Position numbers and translations under genes: made by a program
The notes under the pieces: generated by a model
Told to the model about the DNA's origin: nothing
Database searches by the model: none
What the model saw: the letters and a program-made list of their open reading frames with translations, nothing else
Source of the DNA: Pyrus communis
Taxonomy: Eukaryota > Streptophyta > Magnoliopsida > Rosales > Rosaceae
Length of the DNA stretch: 64,000 nt
Assembly: GCF_963583255.1 (NCBI RefSeq)
Contig: NC_084812.1
Span: 25,773,565-25,837,564 of the forward strand
Direction of reading: 5' to 3'
Shown here: in pieces, positions 1 to 11,619 of the stretch
How positions within the stretch are numbered: the stretch's first letter is position 1
Layout: the number at the start of each line of letters is the position of its first letter

Positions 1-276
1 GTTCTTTACTTGTTTGTGCATTGTCGGAGTTCTAGATGTCTCGCTGGTTGCCCGCTATATTTGCAGCTCATATTGGACCAAAGCCTGCACACAATCAAGC
101 ACAATCATCAGAATTGAACTATCTGTTGTGTGTTGTTTTTATTGCTCCAAAGAAAAAAGAAGAGTACCACATATGTAGGCTGTATAACTGTACAAGTAAC
201 CTTAACATAAAACAATGCTGTATATCTTCCTTTAATATGAACTACGAGCTCAGTACAAACTAGTTTATTTGTTCAG

Positions 277-1407
277 AGATGGTATGCGCTCTCAAAAACT
301 TTAGCTGAGGAGGCTGCCTGCAAATACGCTAAAGAAAATGGAATTGACTTGGTTACAATGAATCCAGGGTTTGTGATAGGTCCACTCTTACAGCCAACAC
401 TTAATCTCTCCGTGGAGATGATTCAGAATCTCATAACCGGTACAGGTAAACTTCAGCAATTATCCTTTTGATCTTGCATGATTGAGGCACAGTATTAATG
501 TATGATGGAAGCTCAAAATTAATTTCGTGTGAGGTAGATGTCGTGGGAGGTTTAGTCTTTAGATGGAGGCCTTCTCGTATTAAAGTTACCATATTAGATG
601 TGGCAGGCTTAAAGCATGAATGTTTATCTGAACTTACCGACTTGTTGCTTCCAGTAACAAATAAACTTTATGCAAATGATCAGAAATATACAACTGATAT
701 GGTAAACAGTAATTTTATGGGCTGTTAAATTGTACCAGCCTGTAGAATTACTCTCTGTTTAAGATCCGTGAGCATGCAGTCGATTTGCTTTTGTTTCTCT
801 CTTGTGTAGGTACCAAAACACTACCCATTTCAAATTACCAGTCCATTGATGTTAGGGATGTTGTCTCTGCTCATATTCTGGCATTTGAAGTTCCTTCAGC
901 AAGTGGAAGATATTGTTTAGTTTCAAATGTTACACACGCTTCCGAGGTTCTGAAGATTATACAAGACCTTTATCCCACTTTGCACCTTCCTGAAAAGTAA
1001 GTTACTGGAAAATTACCGTGAGTAATTGATGCTGTTTCTATTAATTAAGATTACTCATGAGTGGCCAAAACCAAATGGGAGTAGAATAACATTAGCTTTC
1101 ATAACAATGTGCTTTTGACAGTGACACTGTACCAAACCATTCCTTTTTTCTTTTTTTCTTTGTATTTTAAAATGTACATTTTGAAAAGGGAGATCAAATT
1201 TTACGCCGGGAGTTACCGAAAGTGGCATATTTCTAAGTTTTTGTTGTTGTCATTATTGGCAGATGTGAGATTGGCAGTACTTCAGTCCCGAAATATCCAG
1301 TATCAGCAGAGAAAGCAAAAGGTTTAGGAATTAATTTCCTTCCGTTGGAAGTAAGTCTTAGAGACACAATTGAAAGCCTGAAGGAGAAGGGCTTCCTCAA
1401 GATTTGA
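277..1407 (+). CDS. Cinnamoyl-CoA reductase/phenylacetaldehyde reductase-like SDR, array copy 1, 3' exons only
   Basis: This is the 3' half of an NADPH-dependent reductase of the extended SDR family (CCR/DFR/phenylacetaldehyde reductase-like). Three exons are visible: 277-439, 810-996 and 1263-1407, the last ending in TGA. They correspond in length and phase to exons 4, 5 and 6 of the neighbouring copies (163, 187 and 145 bases). Exon 4 carries the catalytic YxxxK as WYALSK, followed by the AEEAA helix; exon 5 has the DVRDV segment; exon 6 ends in KEKGFLKI. True CCRs carry NWYCYGK here, so reduction of hydroxycinnamoyl-CoA is unlikely; a small aldehyde or ketone substrate is an inference from relatives. 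Exons 1-3 lie left of the window. Bases 1-276 read as intron. No break is visible in these exons. Confidence 0.85.
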
Positions 1408-1558
1408 AATATGCAATTGAAACAGAAACTTGTTAATCTATTGCAATAAGATGCTGAAAAATAATATGTTTCCTGTTAAGACTTTCTTAAGTTGATCTGC
1501 ATACAGAGTTGACTACGCAAATGCTCAGACATTGCTTTCACGTCGTTCTGTATAATTC

Positions 1559-1564
1559 AATAAA
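1559..1564 (+). terminator. Poly(A) signal of array copy 1
   Basis: A canonical AATAAA hexamer lies about 150 bases after the TGA of copy 1 in AT-rich sequence. It is the likely near-upstream polyadenylation element. Confidence 0.5.
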
Positions 1565-1688
1565 ATTGTAGAATTGCAAGGAAAAAAACTCAATTTTTAA
1601 TCATTCGCAATAATACCGATGACTTGTTGATTCGCAGTGTTTGAGCAGATGAAATAAGCAGATCCTTTCTTAATCAAAGTTTAATACG

Positions 1689-2742
1689 TAAAATAATAAT
1701 TAACGTTTTCCCTTCATAATGTTTTTTTACTTGTTCAATATGCATAATAAACAATGACTATCATTGCACAAGAGAACCGCAGAAGTCCTCCAGCTAACTT
1801 TCCACCTTAAGAAACCACCTACTCTACCATTACATAACTCAGAAACCACCTGCTCTACCATTGTGCAATGACTATCATTGCACAAGAGTACCATTACATA
1901 ACTCAGAAGTGAGTATTACTTCTGGTTCCTTTCTTTCTCCTTTTCTCAACTCAGTAACATTTATTTTAAAATTCAGGGTTTTGTATTTTGTTTTTGCTTC
2001 AGTAAGAGAACTTTATAGGATCCAATTCAGATTCTAAAATCTTGATCTGGGCACTCAAATGTGGTTCTGAAATCTTGAAGGGATATAGGCCCATAATTAT
2101 TGTTGTTTAGTTTTCATTCTTGGGTCTGGCCCTCATTGGACTAGTGTGTTGGGGCCCACATCCTCTTAACCGTCTTCCGATTTACACCAATATTGTCCTC
2201 AACTTCAGCATCTATGTTCATACTAGGTGGAATCTGCCCTTTTATTTCAAAACACCTCACTGCCATTTAGGAGAACTACCACTGATGGCCGGTCTTATAA
2301 CGATTTCATTTTTAGTTTTTAACTTTTGTGAGGGTGAGAAATAAGAAACGTATAAAACGTAAATGAGGGAAGAATAAAGTATTGAGATGGAGGAGCAGAT
2401 ACAAAGAAGAATGAATGAAGACAAAATCTTCATGTGCCTTTCCTTGTACATTTCTTTTGCATTCCTCCCACCATCCTTACTGCACTCTTCTATATCCGTC
2501 ATTTCTCCCATGTATTTCTCCTCTACCTCCAACACAAAAATGATAACTAAAACCTAAAAAGAAAATGGTTAGCAAACGTGCGTTTAATATACCTCTTTAT
2601 GAACTGTGACTTCTCCTACAGGAGACAATTGTATTTGACACCCAATAGCTAATATTTTGTACAGCTTAAAATTCAATGTATGTCCAGTGGGGTGGTTGTA
2701 ATCCTAGTTCAACTCACCAGTTCTGTTTGTGTAATGCCACAG
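1689..2742 (+). other. Relic promoter and intron 1 of array copy 2, with exon 1 deleted
   Basis: Positions 1689-1910 match the 5' flank of copy 3 (from about 3247): the same TAATAATTAACG start, the same CATTACATAACT block. In copy 3 that flank leads to an ATG and exon 1. Here it joins, near 1910, straight to the start of intron 1 (GAGTATTACTTCTGG here, AAGTATTACTTCTAG in copy 3). About 120-150 bases with exon 1 are therefore missing. The rest is intron 1, alignable by eye to intron 1 of copies 3 and 4. Confidence 0.7.
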
Positions 2743-3198
2743 ATGATCCAAAGAAAACAGGGCACTTGCTCTCACTTGATGGAGCAAAAGAAAGGCTTCA
2801 TTTGTTCAAGGCAGGTTTATTAGAAGAAGGAGCTTTCGACGCCGTAATTGATGGATGTGTTTGTGTTTTTCATACAGCATCGCCTGTACAACTTTCAGCC
2901 ACTGACCCACAGGTTTGTCCTTTTCACTTCACGCTACGAATATTCTATCATGTGTTTCAAGACTTCCGATGTAAAAATCGAAATGATAAGTTGTTCCATA
3001 TTTCAGGCAGAAATAGTTGAGCCTGCAGTGAAGGGAACTCTGAATGTTCTAAAATCATGTGTGAAATTTCCCACTGTCAAGAGAGTGGTTTTAACATCTT
3101 CTATGTCTTCATCATCGCATAGTAGAACACCGATAACTTCTGAGATGGTTTTGGATGAAACATGGCGCTCAGATCCACTTGTTTGTGGGCAGAACAGG
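2743..3198 (+). pseudogene. CCR-like SDR array copy 2: exons 2-3 only
   Basis: Exons 2 (2743-2912, 170 bases) and 3 (3007-3198, 192 bases) are nearly identical to those of copy 3 and still open. They encode the cofactor-domain part from DPKKT through FHTASPVQ to VVLTSSM. Exon 1 with the glycine-rich NADPH loop is deleted upstream, and the sequence breaks off after exon 3: soon after the donor it passes into a second copy of the array's 5' flank (from 3247). No exons 4-6 exist, so YxxxK is absent and no active enzyme is possible. The layout fits an unequal crossover between promoter repeats. Near identity with copy 3 suggests a recent event or gene conversion. Confidence 0.85.
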
Positions 3199-3463
3199 GT
3201 AGGTACGCTCCCAATTTTGATACATAAACAATGACTTCCAACCAGATAAAATAATAATTAACGTCTTCCTTTCATATTGTTTTTAATTTTTTTCAATATG
3301 CATATTAAACAATGATTACCATTACACAACCGAACCACTTCACCTACGCCAGACCTCCAGCCCTTCACCTAACTTTCTACCTTAAGAAACCATTCACTCG
3401 ACCATTACATAAGTAAAGTTGTTTAGCTAACTTTCCACCTTAAGTAACCACCAACTCTACCAT

Positions 3464-3470
3464 TATATAA
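3464..3470 (+). promoter_or_regulatory. TATA-like element of array copy 3
   Basis: TATATAA lies 32 bases before the ATG of copy 3, inside a block kept upstream of copies 2 and 4 as CATAACT/CATAACG. If it is the working TATA box, the 5' leader is only a few bases, so a different upstream TATA is possible. Confidence 0.35.
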
Positions 3471-3501
3471 CTGAAGTTGTAAGAGATAGACACAGAGAGA
3501 A

Positions 3502-5492
3502 ATGAGTGGAGGAAAGAAGATTGTGTGTGTAACAGGAGCCTCCGGCTACATAGGCTCGTGGCTTGTGAAGCTCTTGCTACAAAGAGGTTATACTGTCAGA
3601 GCTACAGTTCGCGACCCAAGTAAGTATTACTTCTAGTTCATAACCTTCTTCCGACTTACAACAATATTGTCCTTAACTTCAGCATCTAGGTGCATCCTAG
3701 GTGGGATCTGCACCATTTTATTTCAAAACACCTCACTGCAAGTTAGGGAGAACTACCACTTATGGCCCGTCTTATTACAATTTTGTTTTTAGTTTTTGAC
3801 TTTTGTGTGTGTGACATATAGCGAAATGAGGGAAAAATAAAGTATTGAGATGGAGGGAGAAGATATAAAGAAGAATGAATGAAGACAAAATCTTCATGTG
3901 CCTTTCCTTGTACATTTCTTTTACATTCCTCCCATCATCCTTGCTCCACTCTTCTGTATCCCTCATTTTGTCTCATGTATTTCTCCTTGACCTCCAACGC
4001 AAAAATGATAACTAAAACCTAAAAACAAAATGGTTAGCAAACGAGCGTTTAATATACCCCTTATGAACTTTCACTTCTCCGACATGAGACAATTGTATTT
4101 GACACCCAATAGCTAATATTTTTGACAGCTTAAAATTCAATGTATGTCCAGTGGGGTGGTTGTAATCCTAGTTCAACTCACCAGTTCTGTTTGTGTAATG
4201 CCACAGATGATCCAAAGAAAACAGAGCACTTGCTCTCACTTGATGGAGCAAAAGAAAGGCTTCATTTGTTCAAGGCAGGTTTATTAGAAGAAGGAGCTTT
4301 CGACCCCGTAATTGATGGATGTGTTGGTGTTTTTCATACAGCATCGCCTGTACAACTTTCAGCCACTGACCCACAGGTTTGTCCTTTTCACTTCACGCTT
4401 TGAATATTCTATCATGTGTTTCAAGACTTACGATGTAAAATCGAAATGATAAGTTTTTCCATATTTCAGGCAGAAATAGTTGAGCCTGCAGTGAAGGGAA
4501 CTCTGAATGTTCTAAAATCATGTGTGAAATTTCCCACTGTCAAGAGAGTGGTTTTAACATCTTCTATGTCTTCAGTATCGTTTAGTAGAACACCGATAAC
4601 TTCTGATATGGTTTTGGATGAAACATGGTACTCAGATCCACTTGTTTGTGAGCAGAACCAGGTACGCTTGCATACTCCCGAGTTTCACCTTGTATTCATT
4701 GTTAGTTTGTTTGATTTCAATATCAGTAGCAACAAGATTTAATCTAGTTACTTACGTGTCTGGATGAAGTTCTGTAATAGAAAGAACATTCACTGGATGT
4801 GTATTGTGTTTCTAATACTCAAAAGACTGCCAATTTATTGATCTGATTTGGTGAACATAAGAACTTCCTTCATCATGTGCTCAGAGATGGTATCCGCTCT
4901 CCAAAATTTTAGCTGAGGAGGCTGCCTGGAAAGTTGCAAAAGAAAATGGGATCGACTTGGTGTCGATGAATCCAGGGATTGTGATTGGTCCGCTCTTGCA
5001 GCCAACTCTTAATGGCTCCGTGGAGCTGATTGCGAATATCATAAGTGGTACAATTCTGCAACTTAATTACTTCTTGCGTTCTTAGCCAAAAGATAACTTT
5101 TCACCCCCTTTGCGTTTAAAAATCCCTGTGATGCAAGCAATTGATTGTGTTTTGTTTCTCTTTCGGGCTCAGGTATCCAAACACCATTTCTAAATTATAC
5201 ATTTGTAGACGTTAGAGACGTTGCCTCTGCCCATATTCAAGCATTCGAAGTTCCTTCAGCTAATGGCAGATATTGTTTAGTTGGCCAAGTAGCTGATGGC
5301 CCCGATACTCTACAGATTTTACGACAACTTTACCCCACTTTGTGCCTTCCTGAGTTTGGCAATCCTTCTGACTCAAAGTATCAAGTGTCCAGGGAGAAAG
5401 CGAAAAGTTTGGGAATTAATTTCCTTCCTCTGGAAGAAAGTCTTAGGGACACTATTGAAAGCCTCAAGGAGAAGGGCTTCCTCAATATCTAA
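3502..5492 (+). CDS. Cinnamoyl-CoA reductase/phenylacetaldehyde reductase-like SDR, array copy 3 (complete)
   Basis: This is the only complete, unbroken reductase of the array. Exons are 3502-3619, 4207-4376, 4470-4661, 4885-5047 and 5173-5492, 963 bases in all, giving 320 residues, the usual family length. The Rossmann loop TGASGYIG is at residues 11-18, the VRDPNDPKKT cofactor-selecting segment follows at about 36-45, the catalytic Ser lies in VVLTSSM (about 127-128), and YPLSK gives Tyr163 and Lys167. The CCR signature NWYCYGK is absent, so a cytosolic NADPH-dependent aldehyde or ketone reductase of the phenylacetaldehyde reductase/CAD1-like group is the best inference. Oddity: copies 1 and 5 have an intron after LPEK; here that intron and about three flanking codons are gone, so exons 5 and 6 are fused. 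Confidence 0.9.
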
Positions 5493-5762
5493 AGTGTGCA
5501 ACTAACATGCATGTCGGTCGAATATTTTGAAAACATGCTTAAAGGAAATCTTTGGCCATACTGTGGTTTGAATCCGTTGAATTTTGTTTCCTGGTAAAGT
5601 ACTGTATTTGCAGTAAATAATATTTGTTCCGGTTACGACTTGAGACTCTTAAATTAGTCTGCAGAGAGCCTCAAGATGCACTGGACAAATGCTCAGAAGT
5701 TTGCTTTCATGTCTTTATATATGGCTCGACATTCCTGCATGTAAATTTTTGGAATAACTATA

Positions 5763-5768
5763 AATAAA
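5763..5768 (+). terminator. Poly(A) signal of array copy 3
   Basis: An AATAAA hexamer about 270 bases after the TAA stop of copy 3, in AT-rich sequence, is the likely polyadenylation signal. Confidence 0.45.
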
Positions 5769-6145
5769 AAGTTCAAGCTGAAATTGTTTAACTCCACTAA
5801 CAATATTTTGAATCAGTTAATCGTCCTTTACAATGATCTTTTCTAGAGCGTCGAACATAATTAGCATTGAAATATCATATATCTTTATTAGTTCATTTCA
5901 ATTCTTTTGTTTTAAATTTTAGAAATGCATGGCAAAACTCAATTTTGAATCAATTAATGTGAAATAAAATGTTGGAAATTAGGCTCTATGCAACAAATAC
6001 GATGAGGTGTTGATCTCGAAGTGTTTGTTCATAATAAACAAGGGTGCCGATCACATAACTGAAGTTTCAGCGAATTTCCACCATAAGAAACCATCAACTC
6101 TACCGTTTACATAACGGAGTTGTTAGAGATAGACATAGAGAAAAA

Positions 6146-6241
6146 ATGAGTGGAGAAACAAAGGTTGTGTTTGCAACAGGAGACTCTGGCTACACAACGT
6201 CATGGCTTGCGAAGCCCTGACTACAAAGAGGTTATACTGTT
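6146..6241 (+). pseudogene. CCR-like SDR array copy 4: 5' piece of exon 1, cut by an LTR retrotransposon
   Basis: Starting at an ATG (6146) after the same promoter-like flank as copy 3, the sequence reads MSGETKVVFATGDSGY and keeps the exon 1 pattern. A TGA stands where copies 3 and 5 have a Leu of the LVKLLL helix (about residue 25), and the Rossmann loop is altered. The exon is interrupted after GGTTATACTGT by the retrotransposon LTR (6242). The rest of exon 1 resumes at 19297, about 13 kb downstream. The stop codon may predate or postdate the insertion. Confidence 0.85.
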
Positions 6242-7417
6242 TGTTTGGGTTAATATTTGAACACTGGGTTTGAATGAAGGAAAGCCCAAGGGTACCAATT
6301 AAAAGAAGACTTGCCCGAAACCCAACATCGAGCCCAAAGGCAAATCGAAGCCTTCTCAGCCAAATACAAGCCACATGCTTACCATTGAAGTAACAAGTGA
6401 TGAAGACTAACCTACTACCAGCTAAAGAGCACTTTCTAGTGGCATCCCAAGTAAAAAGCTAATGACTCACTACCCTCCAAGTGCTTTTGGGCAAAGACAA
6501 AGTTACAACAATTGGGCTAATTTGCCTATAAAAAGGGGAAGAGGCCCCAAAGATAAGGACACTTAACCAGTCAAACAAACAAACATACAAACTTTGCTCT
6601 CAAGCCAGATTTGCATCTAAAAGTTGAACTTAGCCCAGATTTAGTCCTTTTAAGGATAATCCCCTACAAAAAGATATCATTTTTTTAGTTTAAAAGCTCC
6701 GCTACCTTCTTCACTGGTGTAGTATCGATTCCCTTGTGTAAACATGTTTACCATCCATCCCTTTTTAGTATACAAAACCCTGTAAATTTAAAGAGAAGTG
6801 ATTGCAAGAAGTTCAACCTTGCCAGACAAGGTGAAATATTGCCCAAAACTCTTTGTTTGTTCTCTAAATTGGTAGATCTATTACTTAATGTATTCTCCAG
6901 CATGTATTCAAGTCATTTCCATTTTTTTTTTTCTATTATAAGAGTCTCATTTGCATCTATATCTGGTTAGTTTAATGGATATTACTTTCATTAAAAGCAA
7001 TCTAGGACTAAAATGACTTAAGGGGCTCTGAACTCCCTCCATTGTGAACATACAAGACTATGAACTAAAAGTCCTTGTTTTCAAGGAAAAAAAAATGAAC
7101 TTAATGTAGACTTAACCCATCCACGACAATCCTTTGATAACAAGAAGTTTGAAGTACCTTGGATCAACTTAAAACACACTTGTTCTACATCTGCTATATT
7201 GAGATAGTAGTGGCATGCCTAGCACTTAGTTAGTTTTGATTGTGAGCCTCAAGACCTACACCTAAGGCCCCATAAAGGCACATTTCAGAACTAACTTTGT
7301 TATCTACTTGTAACATCTTAGCAAGCAAGAGCCCAACTATACATTCGAAGTGCTAATCCCTTGGGGAGCTGTGTTGAGGTTCGAAGAGCCTTTTCCAGAG
7401 AAATCTTTGCCCGAACA
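6242..7417 (+). repeat. 5' LTR of the Gypsy element
   Basis: About 1,176 bases starting TGTTTGGGTTAAT and ending CCGAACA. It matches the 3' LTR over its length. It contains a TATAAAAAGGGG-type box near 6530, a plausible Pol II promoter. Confidence 0.88.
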
Positions 7418-7423
7418 TTGTTT

Positions 7424-7440
7424 TGGCACGCCTGGTGGGA
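7424..7440 (+). other. Primer-binding site of the Gypsy element
   Basis: TGGCACGCCTGGTGGGA begins with TGG (complement of a tRNA CCA end) a few bases after the 5' LTR, the position expected of a minus-strand primer site. I cannot assign the tRNA with certainty. Confidence 0.6.
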
Positions 7441-8234
7441 TACATTTTATCTTGTATGCCAAGAAGAAGAAGGAAGGAGAAAACCTTCAGGTGGAATATA
7501 GAGTACAGACCACCCCAGTGTCTACCAAGATTAAGCATGACAGATCATCCAAAAGATTTCCCCTGCCTATGAGGACCAGCTATTCTAGAAAGCCCGACTC
7601 CATCTGAAAGATCAGGAGGAAAGGTGACCAATGAAGACTTGTAAGCCACCATGACGTAAGTATTGAAGACTATGGAAATATCACTCTGGAAAATAGAGGA
7701 GAAGTGAGTAGACTTTGTTCTTTAATAGGGAGTCTGCAAAGAAGATTAGATCTGGAGTACTCTACTCCAAATAACATTTATGCCATAGAAATGATGAGAG
7801 AACCCGGCCCTGAGAAAGAACCAGTTATTCCTTTATTTCCTTTGCTTGAGGAAAAAAGGGATAAATGGAAAAACAAGGAGGAATCTGGAGTTTGTGAACC
7901 AGTATTGGAGGAAATCCAGGAAGTGGAGTTGCCCAACCCTTTATTATTTTCACTAGATGTAGAAAGCAAAACGAGATAGTCAAAAAGAATTATGGGATGC
8001 CCCAAGTAATCGGGGAATCCAGTGGGAAATGTGAACTCACAATGGTGAACAAACCCCCCCTTATAGGCCACCACCATTGGCTAATAAGGAGGAAGAGCCA
8101 AGTGAAGGCAGCCCGAACCAAGAAATGAGACCTTTTCAGGCAATGATCGTAGCCCGAAATGGGAACTCCCTCATACCTTGCCTAATAATACGGCCAATCA
8201 GTAACTTAGAGATGAGTTAGCCGAGTTAAGGAGG

Positions 8235-9280
8235 ATGATAATCCATAATGTTCAACCTCAGGCTCACCCGCTATTCAGGATCACCTACCAGAAGCCATAC
8301 CCGAAGTATATTGATGAGCAAAATCTTTTTCCCCTCAACTTCAAGATGCCCGCGTTTCCAACTTTTAGTGGAGAAAATGGCAGTGTGTCCTCTAGAGATC
8401 ATATCTTCAAGTTCTCTAATCACTGTGTGGCGTTTGAAGATAATCCTAACTATAAGTTAAGATTATTTAGAAACTCATTGGTTGGCTTAGCATCTCAGTG
8501 GTGCTCTCTGTTGCCCCCCAATTCCATTGCTAACTAGGGGCAAATAGAGATGGCTTTTCATGAGCAATTCTATAGGATGGAGCCCGAGATGACTATCAAT
8601 GATCTAGTCGAGGTGAAGTAATATGAACATGAGTCTACTGAGGACTTCATGATAAGGTTCAGGAAAACAAGGATGAGATGCCACTTATCAATCATGCCCA
8701 ACTTATATCCATTGCTTAAAAAGCCTTGAGACTACCTTTAAGGAAAAATTCTATGACGTGCAGTTCAATGAATTGCAAGAATTGGTAATTGCTGCCATAA
8801 AATATAAGAAGTTGCTGATCGAGGAGTAACAATTGAGGCACTCCTCTAAAGCACCACTATTCTATAAAAACAAAGTTGCCATTCATCAAGTGGAGTTTGA
8901 AGGAGCAAAGCCATAAGGAAATAATAGCCATGAAGGAGAAAGGATTGACATGTGTACATCAGGGATGACTACATCCTTTAAATCATTAATAGTAAAGGGT
9001 TTAGTCCAACCAGTCAAGGATCAGAAAGTGGTGATGAATGATGGTGGATTTGTCCTTATGAAGCCCCCTAAATACCAGAGTTATTCCTTTGATTTGACCA
9101 AAGCCTTAGAAATCTATGAAGAGTTGGTGTGGGAAAGAGTGGTTGTGCCCGACATAACCAAGAAGATGCCTAAACCAGAAGAGCTAAAAGGAAAGAAGTA
9201 CTGCAAGCTGCATTATACCTTCAACCACTCCATTACTAATTGTTACAGTTCAGGGACTGGATACAATGCCTCATAGTAAA
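8235..9280 (+). pseudogene. gag remnant of the Gypsy element
   Basis: The stretch with FPTFSGENG, the DHIFKFSNHC helix and a QWC(S/R)LLP-like motif (8235-8537) is typical of the plant retrotransposon Gag domain. Further pieces reach about 9276, one of them Cys/His-containing (YCKLHYTFNHSITNCY), like the spacer before a nuclear or knuckle domain. Stops after 8534 and around 8620-8940 break the frame. Gag would form the nucleocapsid of the intracellular particle. Confidence 0.75.
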
Positions 9281-10433
9281 TGGAAAGTTGTTATTGGAGA
9301 AATCGTAGGCCAATATGATGATTGACCCAGATCTTTTCCCAGAAGTCCCAATAAAAATGATCAACTTGACTTGGGCTGAAAAAGGAAAGGGAAAAGCCAC
9401 TTGGGAAGTGAAAGCAGAGATGAAGCAAGTTGACAGACCAACAGTATGAACTATCAAGTTGCCCGAGAAACATAAAGCAACCATAGTTAAAGGGATAATG
9501 CTATGTGGCAAATGTCAGTGTGAGTGTGAGCTGGAAGTCCCAATATCATGAGCAATTATTGATCAGGAGTTGATTAGAAGAAAGCAGAAAAAAGAACAAG
9601 AAACCCATAGAAACATCATGTAGGCAGCTGAGAAAGAGACTTCCAGGAATATTTTCCAAAGGTTGGGAAGGGATTCTCAACCAAAAGGCTTATCAGAAGT
9701 ATTCAGAGATTACAAAGCCTCTAAAGAAGTCAAAGATAAAGAAGCCAAAATACCAAAATAGGTGGACGTAAGACCTCCCTAGCCAAGTTATGTAGGTAAA
9801 GATGTTAGGATTAAGGAGATGGGAGCTTCTATGACTAGGAGAGTCCAAAGACAGCACAAAGCTCATATGAACTCACTCAAAGTCCCTACTACATCAGAAA
9901 CCTCTGAAAATGTGAAATTTGATAATGGATCTCATGGGGGAAGAAATCAACTTCACTGGAGGAGCAAAAATGAGGTAGAAAAAGCTAAATAGCAAGACTG
10001 AAGGAGATAGAGATCATGGACTACAAAACCCTCATCTAGGAAAATACAGAATCTTGAGGAGGGCTCAAGAGGACATGGTGATGATGTCAACCCCAAGATG
10101 GAGCCCGGAGCCAATATGTTTTGGAACTATCTCGCTTAAAGGAGAATACCCTCACCTTTGCTAGTTGATAATCTTTGTGAAGTTTCAGAACAAATGCCAA
10201 ACTTTGGTATAGCTCTGGAAGAAAGGTTGCCCAAACTGATGTTGCTAAAAGAAACACAGGCCTGGTTAGATGAATTCATGGATCATATTGGGGGGGCAAG
10301 AATGAGGATTTACTTGAACCTAGCAACTTTCACGTAAACATGACATATGTTTTATCTGCCATGTTTTGTATCGAGCCTGATAAACTTGTCACAATGGAAA
10401 GTGATTACTTGGCAACAGAACATATGATGACAC

Positions 10434-11078
10434 ATGTTAGTGTTGAAGAAGAAGGAAAAGAGGAGTCGGGCAGAACAGGCTTGCCCGAACCTCGCAAAGA
10501 AAGAACCTGAGAGAATATACTCAGACAGAATGGTCTTCAGTCGCCCGAGTATAGCCTTAGCTAACTATCTTAAGCCTATATATGTAACCGCTCATCTGGA
10601 AGAAGTACCCTTCAAAAGAATTTTGATTAATGTTGGAGCTGCGGTCAATGTGTTGCCATATAAGCAGATGAAAATGGTGTGTATAAGTGAGGAAGATCTC
10701 ATCCCTATGGATCTAATAGTTTCTAGTTTTTCTAGAGTCATCACTAGAACTCATGGGATATTGCCATTAGAAGTTGACTTAGGTTCCAAGCAAATCATGT
10801 TAGCTTTCACTTATGGAGCTTTGCTAGGCCAGGATTGGATTCATCAAAGTTTTTCTGTACCATCTACATTACACCAACATATAGCAATTTACCATGAGGA
10901 AAAAGCCATGAGACCAGGATTTTGGGAGATGATGGAAGTCGAGACGTGGCCATTCCTCCCCGTAACCAATATTGCAGAAGCCAGCTTTTACAATCCTAGT
11001 ATTGGGATTCTCCAATACTTAGGAGCTGACGAGAACAGATGCCCGACTAAAGTGATGGCCCAAAAGGTTTTGGAGTAA
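10434..11078 (+). pseudogene. Aspartic protease region of the Gypsy element
   Basis: An open stretch of 214 codons contains ILINVGAAVNVLP, aligned with the retropepsin active site LI(D)xGAxVNVLP. The catalytic Asp is replaced by Asn here, which alone would inactivate it. The following segment has the ILPLEVDLGSK-like strand seen in plant Gypsy proteases. Upstream and downstream frames are broken. Confidence 0.7.
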
Positions 11079-11619
11079 GGATGGTTCCTCACAAAGGAGG
11101 AATGAGATAGACCCCATATTGTCTTAACTCCCCAACACCGGTAATGATAGAACAAAGAAGAAAGGACCAAGTAGTGGCAGTCAGGTCCTGAATCAAAAGA
11201 CTGTTGGTGTATGGGAGAGATAAAAAGCAAGAAAGGGAGAGCTTGGCCAAATAACAAGAAGAAGAAGCTTCAAGTAGCCAGAACAGAGGTGAAAATGAGC
11301 TTTTTGGGAAGGAGTTGGAGGCAGCCATACAAATGGTTGAATGTATATCTGACATGGAAGGGCCAGAAGATTTGCTCGAGAATCCAAAGTTAGTTGAATT
11401 TTTGTGTGCAGAACCTGACAAACCACCACCAAAAGTGTAAGCGCCCTTAGAAACCATTGATTTAGGGACCGGGGAGGATCCAAGGCCTATACAAATCAGT
11501 GGCTTGTTAGAAGTGGAAGATCAGGCAAGAATAGACAACATTTTGCACGAGTTCAAAAACTGTTTTGCTTAACATTATACTGAGATGCCAGGTTTAGTTC
11601 AACCTTAGTATATCACAGA

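Noticed and set aside
36..263. Open frame of 75 codons at the left edge
   Set aside because: It lies in the intron before exon 4 of array copy 1, and its composition is not protein-like.
7350..7607. Open frame across the 5' LTR end and PBS
   Set aside because: It crosses LTR border and primer site and has no gag character.
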